Below, piece after piece: positions 11,860-24,100 of a stretch of DNA of 64,000 nucleotides. The stretch is from Adiantum capillus-veneris. Lineage: Eukaryota; Streptophyta; Polypodiopsida; Polypodiales; Pteridaceae. The position numbers were made by a program, and so were the translations under genes. The stretch lies in assembly GCA_014529385.2 (NCBI GenBank), contig CM043946.1, forward strand, positions 34,058,558 through 34,122,557, in the 5' to 3' direction. The notes below the pieces were generated by a model. The model did no database searches. It worked only from the letters and a program-made list of their open reading frames with translations, and was not told where the DNA came from. Positions within the stretch are counted from its first letter, which is position 1. The number at the start of each line of letters is the position of its first letter.

Positions 11860-12477
11860 TTAAAACAATACAATGCGCAGTGGGGTATACAATAAAAGAC
11901 GCTTATATTCAAATTCTTCCCAATACAAGGCACGAGTTGGGGAGCTTGCTTCCTCTTCTTGTAGACAATGCTCTTTCTCTTTTTTTTTCTGTATAGGCAC
12001 TTCCAACACCTGATAATCTGATTCCACCCACTCTTCATCTGCTTTGTGCTCTTCACTATTGAGTGGATGTGATGGTGTAGGTCCACTCCCTTTAGGAAGT
12101 GTCTTACCCCCAATAGACATGTGAGCCTGATAAGTTTGTATTTTGACGCCAACCCATGGGGCATCTTCATCCGTTTGAGTCTCTTCGGAGCCTTTTGACG
12201 GCTGCTTTTGGCTGTTTGTTTCTTTGCGTTGGTCGCTCTCATCCTCCCTGTTGCCATCAGAATCGTTGGAGTCCGATGAATAGACAACAAGGCGATGCTT
12301 CCTTCTCTCTTTTGCTGCTGTAGAGGACTGGCCATGCTGATTTGAAGCTCCAGCTTCTTTTGTGTGGAATTCACCTTGAGCTTGTGAAGTTCCAGCTTCT
12401 GTTGCTGTACCTTTAAGTCGTTGGCCATCCGGCCCCGCTGGATATGCAATCCTTGCCATTTGTTTTGTTCTTGCCAT
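11860..12477 (-). CDS. Transposon protein with histone H3 tail-like N-terminus
   Basis: An intact 205-residue frame starts at ATG 12477 in a strong context (ctaccATGGc). A TATA-like box lies 44 bp upstream and there is no in-frame ATG before it. The protein begins MARTKQMARIAYPAG. After normal removal of Met this gives ARTKQMAR, which differs from H3 residues 1-8 (ARTKQTAR) only at position 6; K4 is kept, K9 is not. A basic patch KERRKHR (about residue 57-63) could be a nuclear signal. The rest is Ser/Glu/Asp/Lys-rich and probably disordered, with a more structured end (YWEEFEYKRLLLYTPLRIVLF). It lies just downstream of the transposase-like gene on the same strand. Unlike its neighbours it has no stop or frameshift. 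A role in binding H3K4 readers or modifiers is an inference from the N-terminus only; the rest of the protein is unknown to me. Confidence 0.6.
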   Translation of the reverse strand: MARTKQMARIAYPAGPDGQRLKGTATEAGTSQAQGEFHTKEAGASNQHGQSSTAAKERRKHRLVVYSSDSNDSDGNREDESDQRKETNSQKQPSKGSEETQTDEDAPWVGVKIQTYQAHMSIGGKTLPKGSGPTPSHPLNSEEHKADEEWVESDYQVLEVPIQKKKEKEHCLQEEEASSPTRALYWEEFEYKRLLLYTPLRIVLF

Positions 12478-12520
12478 GGTAGCATCTAGTAGGGAAAATG
12501 ACAAATTGAGTGCCTTCAAC

Positions 12521-12530
12521 CTTTAAATAG
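12521..12530 (-). promoter_or_regulatory. TATA-like box of the H3-mimic gene
   Basis: The minus strand reads ctatttaaag 44 bp before the ATG, leaving a leader of roughly 15-20 bases. It lies just after the end (12620) of the transposase-like gene, so the two genes seem to have separate promoters. Confidence 0.45.
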
Positions 12531-12619
12531 GTTTTTTTTGAGATTTGGGCCCTTTCACACTATGCGGCCAATTGAGTGAAACTCAAATAAACCAATTGAA
12601 TTTAACAACTAAACCTGGA

Positions 12620-15474
12620 TCATGCGGATGACTGACGCGACGCCCAAACGCTGCCTTTTCGATACTTAGTTGCACGCCAAGCTTCATGGCCCAGGGACGC
12701 TCGCGAGCGTTTCCACTTCTCGGATGCTGCAATACGGGAGGCGTTGCGTAACTGCTTTGCTAACATCGAATCTCTTGCTTTCTCAATAGTGCGAGTTCTC
12801 CCAAAGGTGTGCCTAAAAAACCAGTTAAGCATCTCTTGGAGGTAGTTGGAGTGTGAACTACCACCACCATGCCGAGTATTCTTGAAGTAGACTCCTTTTG
12901 CTCGATAGTGGGACTTCTCCATGCCTTGTGTACTCCATATATCAAGCGAACCATAGCGGTCCATGAAGTATGCACCATGCGCATAGAGAGAATGTGCTAA
13001 AACAACAAAAAAGGAGATAAGCCAATAGAAAAGTTGCATTTTCAAACATTGCATATGTATTAAGTCCGTTAAAACAAACCATGTAGTGTGTAATCTTGCT
13101 TTTAGACCATCCGTCCTTAGCGGCCTTTGTGAATTCATAAAGCACCTTCTTGAACTCCTCTTGCTGCTCAACGGTGGTGCTTGAAAGATTCATCAATTGC
13201 ACAACCTTTTGAAAGGATGACCATACTAGCTTGCGTTGGTTAGCAACCTTCACATTGGGATCTTTGTCCATCGTGCATGAGCACAAATCTTTCCACAACT
13301 CCCACCGCTTCTCACTTGCTAGATCGACACTTGCCTTGGATACCTGCATTGGAGACTTTGACATCTTCTTGAAAAAATTGACGTGCCTTGGCTCCATTCA
13401 TGGAAACCTTCTGTGCCACCTCATATTTCTTCTCCCTACAAGTCTCTGCTACAATGTTCACCCTTGATCGGTGATATCCAATCTCATTAACGAGCGTCTC
13501 CACCCCCTGCAAGGAGTCTTTTGACCGTTGAAGGGGATTCATTGTGAAAGCATAATCAATGTGATGCTTTAGGATCCTATCAAATATTCGCATAAACGCA
13601 TGCAATGTACAAAAGTGAACATTGTTGAGAGAGAAGGGAATTATGGGGTTCCACCCAGGATCTTTGCTATCCCTATTGGGCACCTGTAGCATATCACATT
13701 GAAAGAACCGAAGTTTTCCACTCCCTATTTATATGGTCATCATTATCTTCGTCCTGACCTTCCACTTGAGTTGCTCGACTTGTCTTGTGCCCTTTCACAC
13801 AGAATGGACAAGGAAGTAAAGAATTTGCACCTTGTTTGCATCCAAGCATGCACTTTATAGTCTTTAGATCACCACCTAAATGCCATTCAACATCAAACTC
13901 CCCACGTCCCGGAACCATGAGCTTCTCACCATTTATTTGAGCTTTAATGACCTCTGTGACCCATGGGATTCCACTGAAAATCCATGCAAGGACTTCATGT
14001 GTCTCTTTCGGAACTTCATTTGCACCAAGCCACCATATATCCTTCTCTGATTGCACACTAAAAGAGGGTTTTGTCGCTTCACTCGAACCTAAGATTGCTT
14101 GGCATAAGCTAGGGCTTCATTCATAAGCATGATGCTTATTCTCTCTAACTTTATCCCTTTAACAATTACACACTCATCCAACTTCAGCACGAACAAAGCT
14201 TGCCTTCAAGAACTGCCAACAATATAAAGCCTCAGAATGTATGTTATGACACATCATAGAGCATGTAGGCAACCCTAAACTAACCTGCATCACTCAAATT
14301 GTAGAAAACAACCATGGACTGCTGCAATCGTATCAAGTCCACAAAGATATTGTTGAATTTGGTGTAAACAAACCCTTCGGTCCGCAACACACTGTTAGAA
14401 ACAACACTGCTTCCCTTCCCGTGGCCCTTCCTTCGTTGTGATTTGCTACGTAGCGGCTGAAGAGGCATCGTGTCTTCAATATACAAGTAGTCCCCTAATC
14501 TGTGAACAACATCTTCATTTGACACCTTCTTGGCAATCGCCACTCTGTGAGGAAGTGGGCATAGGTTTTCCGTGACTCCTCGACTTCTTAATGCATCTTT
14601 TAACACTTGATGTATTTCTTGATAGCCCTTCGTACTAATCCCAACAACATCACAAATATCCTGAACATCTAGATCAGTGACAATATTAGAAAAATCACTA
14701 AGAACTCTCTTAGTGATTGCGTCTTTTAAGTGTTTTGCCTCTGGAGCATCAAGCATCCCAATAAAGTCCTCTTTGTTGGTTCAACAAGAACGAAGTAAAG
14801 AAGCCCTAGCTGACGCATTCTCACCGCCGCACGTTTCTTGGACGAAGTTCCTATTACCCAAAACAACAATGATGAGCGGTATTAGACTTAAACAACATGA
14901 GGGACAGAACATCTTACCTCATAGCTGTCACCCTTCATTTTCTTGCACCTCCACGTGGTGCAAGAGTCTGAATTTCAGACAACTCTCGTTTCCTCACCCT
15001 ACCTCCCATGTCAGTACTCTTCATGTGTGAAAGAGTATCCTCAAGCGTTTTAATTACATTTTCCTTGGTTGTGATGGTGCTCTTTGCCGCTCCAAGCGCA
15101 CTAGTAGCTGTTTGCATCTGATCTTGAAGATTGTGCAAACTCCCATTCAGCAACCAATGACGCAAGTAGATCTCGGACCGCGCAATCTCGTGTTTGTTGA
15201 GTCTCTTGCAGTAGCCCAACAAACCTTGCTCTCCATTTCCCACGTATTGCAATAGTGATGGAATGTTTGTAAAAGGCGGATGAACACTGAGAGAAGGATC
15301 CTTTGGGTACAAGCATCCGTCTGTCCAGAGGTCCACATTCTTCTCCCCTTGAGCGCGGAGTTCGTTGGGATGAAGGTAATGTACCCAAGCATGTTTTATT
15401 TGTCGGAACATACTCTTGAGGTAGGCGTAGGAAAAGCCATGGAGACCTACCGCGTGAACAACTTGCTGGGACAT
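12620..15474 (-). pseudogene. DDE transposase-like gene, 4 exons
   Basis: The gene starts at ATG 15474 (MSQQVVHAVG). Exon 1 ends in a coiled-coil-like stretch (about 15130-15030). GT-AG introns lie at 14851-14917, 14213-14284 and 12997-13079. Order of landmarks: a helical region (14756-14280); EWHLGGDLKTIKCMLGC then CPFC (13850-13790); NNVHFCTLHAFMRIFD (13620-13570); YGSLDIWSTQGMEKSHYRAK (12955-12895); and a basic C-terminus. The spacing 'LxGDLK - CxxC - LH…RI.D - GxExxH' recalls RNase H-fold DDE transposases with a zinc-binding insert, including RAG1-like and related eukaryotic families. This is from memory and needs a profile search. In-frame stops (14935 and about 14778) and frame changes near 14080, 13720, 13385 and 13000 show decay. 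Confidence 0.5.
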
Positions 15475-15607
15475 TGGTCACGTCGTCAAGAGGCATTTAG
15501 GATGGAGAGATGGAGCTTGAAGGATGGAGAGATAGAGCTTGTAGGACGGAGAGATGGAGCTTGAAGGATGGAGAGATGGGTGTAGGAGAGGAGCTTAGAT
15601 TAGGAGG

Positions 15608-16171
15608 GAAAGTTTTCAATTTTGGGGGGAATTTCCTAAAAGTTTTGGAGGGAGTCAAAAAATGCTGAATTATGAGTAATTTAACTTAAAAATCTTTTTT
15701 TTTTAATATGTATATATGTTGGGGGTACTTTTTAGGGGGGAATAGAGGTTTTTTGAAAGTTTTTGAAAAAAGTCATTTTTTTGACCTCTTTGACCCACGG
15801 ATTTGATTAGGTGGCATGGGAGAGTTAAGAGGCCACTTACAAGTTGGCCAAAAAGCTAGAGAGAGAAGACCCCCTACCCCCCTACTTTTCAAATGGTTTA
15901 CCCCCTCCTTCCCTACTTTTTAAATGGTTACCCCCCCCTTTCCCCCTACCTTTTTAGGGGTCAAAGGTGGAGGCGACCCTACCAAAATAGCCCCATTCAA
16001 AGCCTTTGTCCCCCTTAATCTTTGCAGGCTTCCTTGAAATTAGGGATTCTTACAAGGCCCATGGAGAGTCCATTTTTTTCCTAATGACATAGACGATTGT
16101 CATTAGACTTTTACAGGGTTTGATGTATTAAACATCGGAAAAATAATGTAACCACATCAAAACTTTGGCCG
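15608..16171 (-). repeat. Right terminal inverted repeat
   Basis: This is the reverse-complement partner of 6960-7392, with the matching blocks in mirrored order and about 130 bp longer through indels. It carries several C-rich tracts (15870-15960). The gene at 15474 starts about 130 bp inside it. Confidence 0.55.
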
Positions 16172-16172
16172 G

Positions 16173-17680
16173 TTGACCCAACGGGCGCCTTGGCTAGGTG
16201 GGCACTTGTATGTTGTTATCGCCTCCAAACAGGTGTCTATAGAAACTCACAATTATCTATCTTCTATGATAGATGAGTATGAACCTGGCCCTGATTTTAA
16301 AGACATAATGTCAGCCCTTGCTTTGGGGAAGAAAGAGGAACCATTCACATTGCACGATGGTTATTGTCTCCACAGCAAGAGGCTATGTGTTACCCACTCC
16401 CTTCGTGAGAAAGTTATGTATGAATCCCATGCTCCTCTCTATGTGGGGTGTAGAGACATTCAACCTACTCTTTGAGAAGTAGAGACATACTTGTATTGGC
16501 CTATCATGAAAGTGGACATACAAGAGTATGTTTCAAAATGTGTGGTATGCCAAAAGACCAAGTATGATAGAGGGAAGCAACCTGGATTACTCCAGCCATT
16601 TCCTATCCCAAATTCATCATGGGAGAGTATATCCATGGATTTTATCTTTGGATTACCCAAGTCTATCCATGGGAATACGAGAATATGGACAATAGTCAAC
16701 AGGTTTAGCAAGCAAGCACACTTTATTTTTGTCAAAAAGACTACTAAGGCACACCAAATGGAAACTCTCTTCATATTCAGATTTTCAAACACCATGGATT
16801 ACCTACATCCATCATGTCAGACAGAGATCCTAGAATGACCGGTAATTTCTAGAAAGGTCTCTTTGAAAATCTAGGTACAAGATTGAATTTCTCTTCCGCC
16901 TATCACACACAAATGGATGGCCAAAGTGAGATATCCAATCTTTCGATACTCGATCTACTAAAGACTTATGTTACAGAAGTAAATCAACGCTCACAATGGG
17001 AAAAGTACTTACCTCTTGTAGAGTATGCGTACAATAATATTGTCCATACTTCTACGAAAAAAGCACCTTTTGAAATCATTGAGGGAAGACCTAAAAGTCC
17101 CTTGCTACTTAAAGTACATGGGAAGATCTTCGTTGCCGATGAGTATAGCCGTGACCTACAAGAATCTTTCCAAAAGATTAAGGAGGCTATATCCATCTCT
17201 CAACAAATGAAAAAAGTTGTTGTTGACAAGCACAAAAGGGCCTTAACGAGAAAATTATTGGGTCTCTTAAGTTTCCCAAGGCTTGATTGAGGAAAACAAC
17301 GGACAAAAATCCTACGGGCCATCAAAAGTATTATGCTAAAATAGCAAAAAGATACTATGGTCCTTTTCAAATCTTGAAGCCAATCAGTGAGATGTCTTAT
17401 CAAATCAAGTTTCCCAACCATTGGATCATACACAATGCTTTTCATGTAAGCCTACTTAACTTAGCCCTACAAAGGAGATCCACCAAGTGAACCAATTATT
17501 CAAGACCCTCCCGAAATCAAAGACCAAGAAGAGATGCTACAACCCGAAGCTATCCTTCGGCATGAAGACAAGGCACTACAACATGGTAAGATTATCCGAA
17601 GATGTCTTATTAAATTAAAAAATTATCCTTTTGAAGATGCTAGATGGATGCAAGGAATACAGCTTAAGGATAATACATGA
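16173..17680 (+). pseudogene. Ty3/gypsy integrase with chromodomain, fragment
   Basis: The fragment starts within the RNase H-integrase linker (KQVSIETHNYLSSMIDEY). The integrase zinc finger has its CVVC pair, but the second His seems replaced (YVGCRDIQPTL). Catalytic Asp residues lie in SMDFIFGLPKS (16640) and MSDRDPRMTG (16815), and the Glu in DGQSE (16920). There is a TGA at 16473-16475, a frame change near 16795 and a TAG near 16850. The C-terminal part (YYGPFQILKPI) continues to 17490, and a shifted frame (17474-17680) encodes a chromodomain (EAILRHEDKALQ … NYPFEDARWMQ). In the family this domain targets integration to marked chromatin. Gag, protease and RT are missing on the left, where the DNA transposon ends. 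Confidence 0.8.
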
Positions 17681-20100
17681 ACCTTGTCAATGCTTACAAC
17701 GCTACAATAGAGTAAGGAAATGAAGAAATTTCTTTCAAATGACCAATGTTTTTGCCTCATAAGACTAGTTCTCTTTTTATTGTGCACAAATTTAAGTAGT
17801 ATGCATGCTTAGCATCATGTTTGTGATGATGTCTCTCAAACACCAATTAGAATTTGTCACTCTACTTTGGGAGAATGAAATGGACTAAAGATCAGACATG
17901 CTTGGGGTAGTTATGTCTCCCAAGTACCAAATAGATTAGTCATCCATGTTCAAATGATGTCGTAGGGTAAAAAGGGATCCTCTACCTGCTAAGAAACATT
18001 GACTAATGACTAAGGATTTATCTCTTCTACCTCATAGTCGAGCATGACTGTGATTTCAAGAGAGAGGTAATGTCATAAAATCTAATATCTAACCAACCCA
18101 AATTATTTTCTCATATTAAACTGATCATTTAATGTGGGAGAATAAATGGGAACAAGGGTTAGAATATAGACATGTGCTTACAGATCTATCTCAACACGGG
18201 GCCAATGGTAAAGTGGTCCAAATGAGAGATGGTATGTCAAAGAGCAAGGCTAGGAAATGGAACTTATAGACCTTAGGGTTAGCTTCATTGAAGACATCCA
18301 AAGGTTAGTGTTAAAAGTCCTTTGACCTTAGGTTGACCTTAGGTAAGCTAGGGTTGTGCTCGAGGTGGGAACCCGGCCCAAGCTTGAGGTGATTTTCGTG
18401 CTTGCTGCCTAAGGTGCTTGAGGTGCTTAATGACTAAGGTGCTAAGGTGCTCCATGACTAAGGTGCTTGATAGTAAGGTGTTCAAAAGTCAAATATAATC
18501 CCTACTCCATGAGGGGGAAAGCCCTAATTGTAGGGGCTAGAGAGTGAACACACACACACTCACACAAGGCAAGCTTGGCACCAAGAAGGCAAATAGGACA
18601 CTTCTCAAGATCCTCCTCATATTTTCCTCATGGTTTTCCTAAAGCCTATTGGTTGGCCTCCCAAGGGGTCCAATGATAAATTACTTAATTTAATTAGTTG
18701 TTTTAGCATTTATCAAGTCGTCCCTCTCAAAGGGAAAAGGAAGACGACTGTCCCAAGGCTACCCTTGTTGCTTGTTATGCATTTTGCATGTGATTGGCCA
18801 GGCTTGCAGGGGTCCAATGAGCTTCCAAGTTGAGCTAGAAGAGGGGCTCCACCAAAGCAAGAAGGGGGGTTTCTTGGGGGGTATACTCTCCCACATACAC
18901 TCACGCACACTCTCATGGTGTGAAGTGCAAAGTGCAAGAGCTCCATCTCCTTCTCCAAGCTAGTAGAGGAGTTGAGAGCCTACACCAACACTCTTGGCTA
19001 TGGAATGCAAATCCAACCAAGAGCCATGCTTCAATGCTTAAGCTTTTCATCTTCTCCATCTTCATTACTATGCTATTATGTATGCTAGCAAGAAGAGTGA
19101 TGATAAGTGAGGAACTATTTCTTTCTCCTGTGAATGTTTCTTCTTCCTCTTCCCTACCCTCATTCCCCGCTAGCTTCTCCACCTTTGAAGGTGTTTGAGG
19201 CCTTGGGATTGAGGCTTGGGATAGTTAATGCTTTTTACAAAGTCTATGTTATGCTCGTGATGCATGAAGATTTCCATCTTCATTGCATCACCTAGGTCAC
19301 AAGGAACACAAAGATTGTATGTACCAAGTCTCTCTTGATGGGAGAATCTATAATACAAATGCCTATTGGAGGGGGGACGGGCTCCACATAAATCCGGTCC
19401 TCAAATGTTGTCAATGTCTCTAATTCTCTCTCTTTTTCAATTTATTGCTCATGCCATGTTAGCTAGGAAATGTGTTTAATGTTGCTCTCTCCATTGAAGC
19501 ACTCTCTATACCTACAAGAAGGAATTTCCTTAATGAAATGCTCACTATGTTATTCTCTTTCTGCTACAATATAAGTGTGTTTAATGTTGCTCTCTCCATT
19601 CAAGCACTCTCTCTACCTACAAGAAGGAATTTCCTTAATGAAATACGCATTGTGTTATTCTCTTTCCGGTACAATATAAGTTAATAGGCCAATTCCATTA
19701 CAGCTTATGTGTGAGACCAAGGGCAATGTGAAGTGGCAAGGGCATAGAGGTTTCCTATAAGTATGCATTAGTGTAGGTGGAGAGATATGCTTCAACTCCC
19801 TTGGGTAACTCGAATTAGAGCTTGAGTTGCAAGGTTATTCTTGCCATGTGGTTTTGCATACATGCAGAGAGGAGGGCCGTGGAGATAGGAAGAGCTAAGA
19901 ACCACTTTGGGAGAGAGACCTTACACCCACACAAAGGTGCACAATGACATCCATCCAATTGAACTCTGTTTCTCTCATTGGGTGTACCCATGCTTGCAAG
20001 CTTGTCCTCATCTCTGTGGCATGCTCTATGGAGGCTTCCTTTGTGCTCCGTCTTCAACTCAATCTCTATGCAATTGGCCGCTGGACGCCATCACTATTTG
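17681..20100 (+). other. Probable 3' LTR of the Ty3 fragment; no gene
   Basis: A purine tract (agagagaggtaa, 18059-18070) is followed by TGTCATAAAATC at 18071, the usual form of a polypurine tract and LTR start. The LTR end is not clear. Within it, 18410-18485 repeats 'aaggtgct' phrases, 18549-18566 is a short CA run, and 19472-19681 is a tandem duplication. No coding region is supported. Confidence 0.4.
19472..19681 (+). repeat. 105-bp tandem duplication, 2 copies
   Basis: Copies at 19472-19576 and 19577-19681 both start gtgtttaatgttgctctc and differ at a few positions. Because 105 is a multiple of three, an apparent 70-residue frame is created; it is not a gene. Confidence 0.9.
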
Positions 20101-21108
20101 GTGAGCCTTAGGTTCACATCCTGAGGCCACCTAATCCTTTTGGACAAGTTTGGATAAGCCAAGGTCCTATTCTCAACGAAAGACAATCTTGACAAAGGAG
20201 ATTCGCGATCTAGTACTCAAAAAATTATGAGGCCTAATTCAACAAAAGTACAACATATACAAAAATTTCTAGAAAAGAAAGGTATCTTATATTGACGATC
20301 ATCTTTGAGCCTTACAATTTTATGCTCAAATGGGGGCACCAGGATTCTCAAACTATCCAAGTTCGACTTGGTAGTACTCAAGGCTGTTGGCAAGATAATT
20401 TGGCAAACAAGCCCTTCAAAGGATTGGTGATATCCATTATAGCATCAACTTGATTTGTAGCTATTCATCTCAGTGTGGGGCTTTGATTTGGCATGGCCAA
20501 TCAACATCCCTAGTTGAGGTTGCTTGCCGACAATCATTTTAGACAAAGAAAAAAGCTACACCGTGAAGATTTTTTATTTTTATTTTTAAGGTATTTTTTC
20601 TCATTAGCACTCTTCCACCATGGATTTAGACATAGAGATGTATCATGCTTTCGATCGGGGGTCATCAAAAAGCGATCCAAGCGCAGCGAACACAAAGCAA
20701 TGAGTAGAGCTCAAGTTCTTGTGAAATTGAGCAGGTAGGGGCATGGTATAATGTTAAGCAATCATGAAATGTTAAAGATAAGAGTGGAATCACAGTGCAA
20801 TTCTGTAGCGATCAAACAAAGAAGACATGAAATGTTTTAAAACGATCACTGCAATCAAAACATTTTCGTACCAATGGTGCAGATACAAAAAACACTATTA
20901 AACCCATATTGCTTGGCTCACTAAAAAGATGTTGAATCTATAGTATTCACAATGTTGGAGAGCCATTAGCAAACAAAACACAATAGATAGGAAAATTTAT
21001 AAAATAACCAAAACATTTCCAAAACAATAACTAATAAACTCGTGCTACGGTTCAGTTTGGTATGACATGAGCCCCATACATATTTCAACTAGAGTGGGTT
21101 GCAGGTTT
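20101..21108. other. No recognisable feature
   Basis: AT-rich sequence without a convincing coding region. On the minus strand, tggtgcccccatttg (about 20321-20335) is similar to the possible primer binding site at 62737, so an LTR-element remnant is possible but unproven. Confidence 0.3.
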
Positions 21109-24100
21109 CTAAAGCTGTTGAGGATGACTTCTAATAGACTTATTTAGCATGTCTTTTACAATGCGTTCAGAAATACAAACTTGATGAATATGCATATTGT
21201 TATTCACATCCTGTCCAAGAATCATTAAGAACACAAAGTATATGTGCTTGCATGCAAGATATGGTCTTTTCTTGGCCACTCTATCTCTTAAATCCAAACA
21301 CAAACACATTGGATTCTTTTGAATAGTGACGTCTATCAGCGGTGTGTCTTGGCTCCCACTGGTCAATGGCTTAATACTTAATGTTTCCTTTACCCCCTCT
21401 ATATGTATATGAGTGCCTACAACTTCTGCATACATATCTAAGGCCGCAGTGATTTCCTCGTCGATATGGAAATTGTTTCTCCTCGTTTGTCTTGCTAGTG
21501 CCTTTTGCAAGCTCCTTTTCTAGAAAAAACTCAAGAGGAATACCAATGCCATATCCTGCTCTAATAAGCTTGCAGGATTCTTTCACTTGTAACTTGGTAC
21601 CTTTAGCAATGGGCCAAACACAAGGGACATCCTCTGGTGGATGTAATATGGTCTTTGTAATTTTCCAAGTGTGCCTAGCATATGTATTACAAAAATAGCA
21701 ATACTTCTCCTTTCGCCAAGAGGATAGTTGACAATCACTCCAAAAACAAGGAGTGACATCACCCCCTCTCAACTTTGTGCTACACTGTTTCCTTGATGCC
21801 CAGTGGTTTCACTCAACTCGATTCACTGTTGGTATCCTCCACAAGGCCCACTTTGTATCATGCACATCACTTTCGAGGCTCTGTAAAACTTTGCATTGCT
21901 CATTGACCTCTATTGCGGGCGCCAACCACTCAGTTGTCACATAGTTAAACTCAGGCCTATGGCTAGAGTTGCCAAAGTTTTATTCTGTCGATTCATGTAG
22001 TGGCCTTTTGGCTCGAACAGTCTTATTCTCACCCTTGAATTTTACTCTATTTGAAAACATAGGGGTCCCTGCCACTGCATCATCCACTACTCGTGAGGTA
22101 GCTATTTGGGATGGACTTGATTTTTGTCGAGAAAGAGCTCTCTCAACCAAAAGCTCCAATGTAGGCCCACAACCTATGTATTTTCCTTCCAAGAAAGCCA
22201 GTTGTTGGGCACATTGGAAGTAAGCATTGATTAGATCTGTCACACAAGCATCATAAAGACTAATCTTCTGCCTATACCCCTCCCCTTCCAACTAGCTTGC
22301 ATGCTTGGTTTCCGACATATTTGTCCTTGGGACAAGAGCATTGACAATAGGCTCTCCATCCTACAAGAGAGCGGTAGAAATTGATTAAAAATAATGCAAT
22401 GCACATAAGTAGGAGGCACACAATAATACAATGATTAATCTCTTACAAAAATTACCTTTAAAATGAAATGACCCCACCGACTAACCCTGTAGTGCCACCA
22501 ACTCAACCAACTAACGAGCTTAGGGATGTTTCTATCAGCTGCCTTGCTAGTTTCCCACCATGCTCGTATCCTACGAAAGTGCTCAAGTGTACTTTCTTTA
22601 TTTGGGGCAGTCCTCCACTTCTCACACATCTCTCGATGCTTATCTTGATGTGGGCTATAGATGTACCTCTGCGTGTGGACACGAAGGTTGTCTTCCCAAT
22701 GCCATAAACATGACCTTTCCCTTTCAATCATCTCCTTGCCATCGTTGAAGACACGTCTCACTGCATTCCAGTTAGCGCCAGCCTCATCTTCCATAAACCC
22801 AGAAAAATTTGCGACTTCCCAGTGTGCTCCACCATCACCAAATTCATGTTTTCCCAAAACATGACTTGAGCATCCTCGTCCTCTTCTCTAAATTCAGAAG
22901 TTGCTATTGTCAACAACTTACCAATCCTGCATGCCACAAATGGAAACAGAGTTATATTAAAGACACAGAACAAGCAATGCTCTCTGCTGCTTGTAACTTA
23001 CATGTGGTCATAAACATGTGCTCCCATTGTATGCCATCCAGTATCCACTCGATGTACATGATCAAAGAAGACCCATGCTTGATGAAGATCCCGATTACAA
23101 TCCTTGTCCATTCGTCGAACAATGTCAATCGCAGAACCATGTCCAGTAGTAGACATCTTAAAGATAAAACAACGCTCAGTAGTGTTGGTGGCTTGCAATG
23201 GAAATTGGGAACCATGTAAGAACTCAAAATGACATGTTCTTTTTAGATTAAGAATGGCATCATATCCTTCACCCAGAGGCCGTGTTGTTTTTCGTGTTTG
23301 CATAACCATATGCTTCACCTTGCATTCATAAAGCATACTTAGTGTATTAAAGATAATAATTGCATACTATTCTCTACTCAATTGCACTTCCTACCTACTT
23401 TTTGACATTTATCAAACTTTGCAACTCTTGCGACATCTCCTGCAACTCCCTCTCTGTCATGAATTCTCCATGTGCCTTGTCATCATCAGTGAACGCTCTT
23501 AGAACCACCTCCCTTGCCACAATCATTTGTACCTTTCTGGGCCCAGCATTGTGGTCGATGCCCACTGCACGTGCTACAAAGGCCTTGATATTGCGTATCG
23601 ATGCTCGGCACATTCCCTTGGAAACCATGTGTGTATGTCTGCCATAATGAATAAATAGTCTGCTGTGCATTGATTCTTTTGGCATTAAAAAATAGACACA
23701 AGCTGGACATTCTTTAAGACACATTGGCGCATGCTTGCAGAAAAAACACTCAAGGTTCCCAAAGCTGCCAATTGCTAGATTCCCATCGTTTGGAGATTTT
23801 ATCAGCTGCCCATTCCAATGGAGTTTGTTTGGTTGATTCATACATGTCCTAAAGGAGCAGTGCTCATTCATGCACTAGAAGGTTCCCCCGCAGAAGCTCT
23901 TCCTAAGAACAAAAGTTTTATTGGCCCTAGTTTGCATTTGTGGCTTTGTCCAAATGTTTCCCTCGTATTTTTGCTCCATCCCTTCCATACCTTTCCCACC
24001 TTCAAGCTCGTACATACTGAACTCAGGGTACACCTTGGGAAGCTCTTTTACCTTGCCTTTGTAATCACAATCATGGATTAAAGTGTGCAAGACATCAGTA

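Larger units (their letters stand above)
6960..16171. mobile_element. Large DNA transposon with convergent genes
   Basis: The ends share long imperfect inverted similarity (entries at 6960-7392 and 15608-16171). Inside are two plus-strand genes (7793-9113 and 9347-10895) and two minus-strand genes (15474-12620 and 12477-11860), converging on a non-coding centre with two matching hairpins. The layout resembles MuDR-type elements, where transcription runs inward from both ends, but none of the proteins is a MURA or MURB that I recognise. The gene at 15474-12620 has features of a DDE transposase. No convincing target-site duplication was found, so the exact ends are uncertain. Stops and frameshifts in three of the four genes show that this copy is inactive. 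Confidence 0.55.

Noticed and set aside
12478-12519. 14-codon N-terminal extension of the H3-mimic protein
   Set aside because: It would need a TTG start; the ATG at 12477 has a strong context and a TATA-like box at the right distance.
6951-16180. Target-site duplication of the large DNA transposon
   Set aside because: agtggccgg and gttgaccca next to the proposed ends are not convincingly alike; exact ends stay open.
18410-18490. Possible satellite of 'aaggtgct' phrases
   Set aside because: Only a few irregular copies over 80 bp.
19472-19684. 70-residue repeated protein
   Set aside because: An effect of a 105-bp tandem duplication (a multiple of three) with no start codon.
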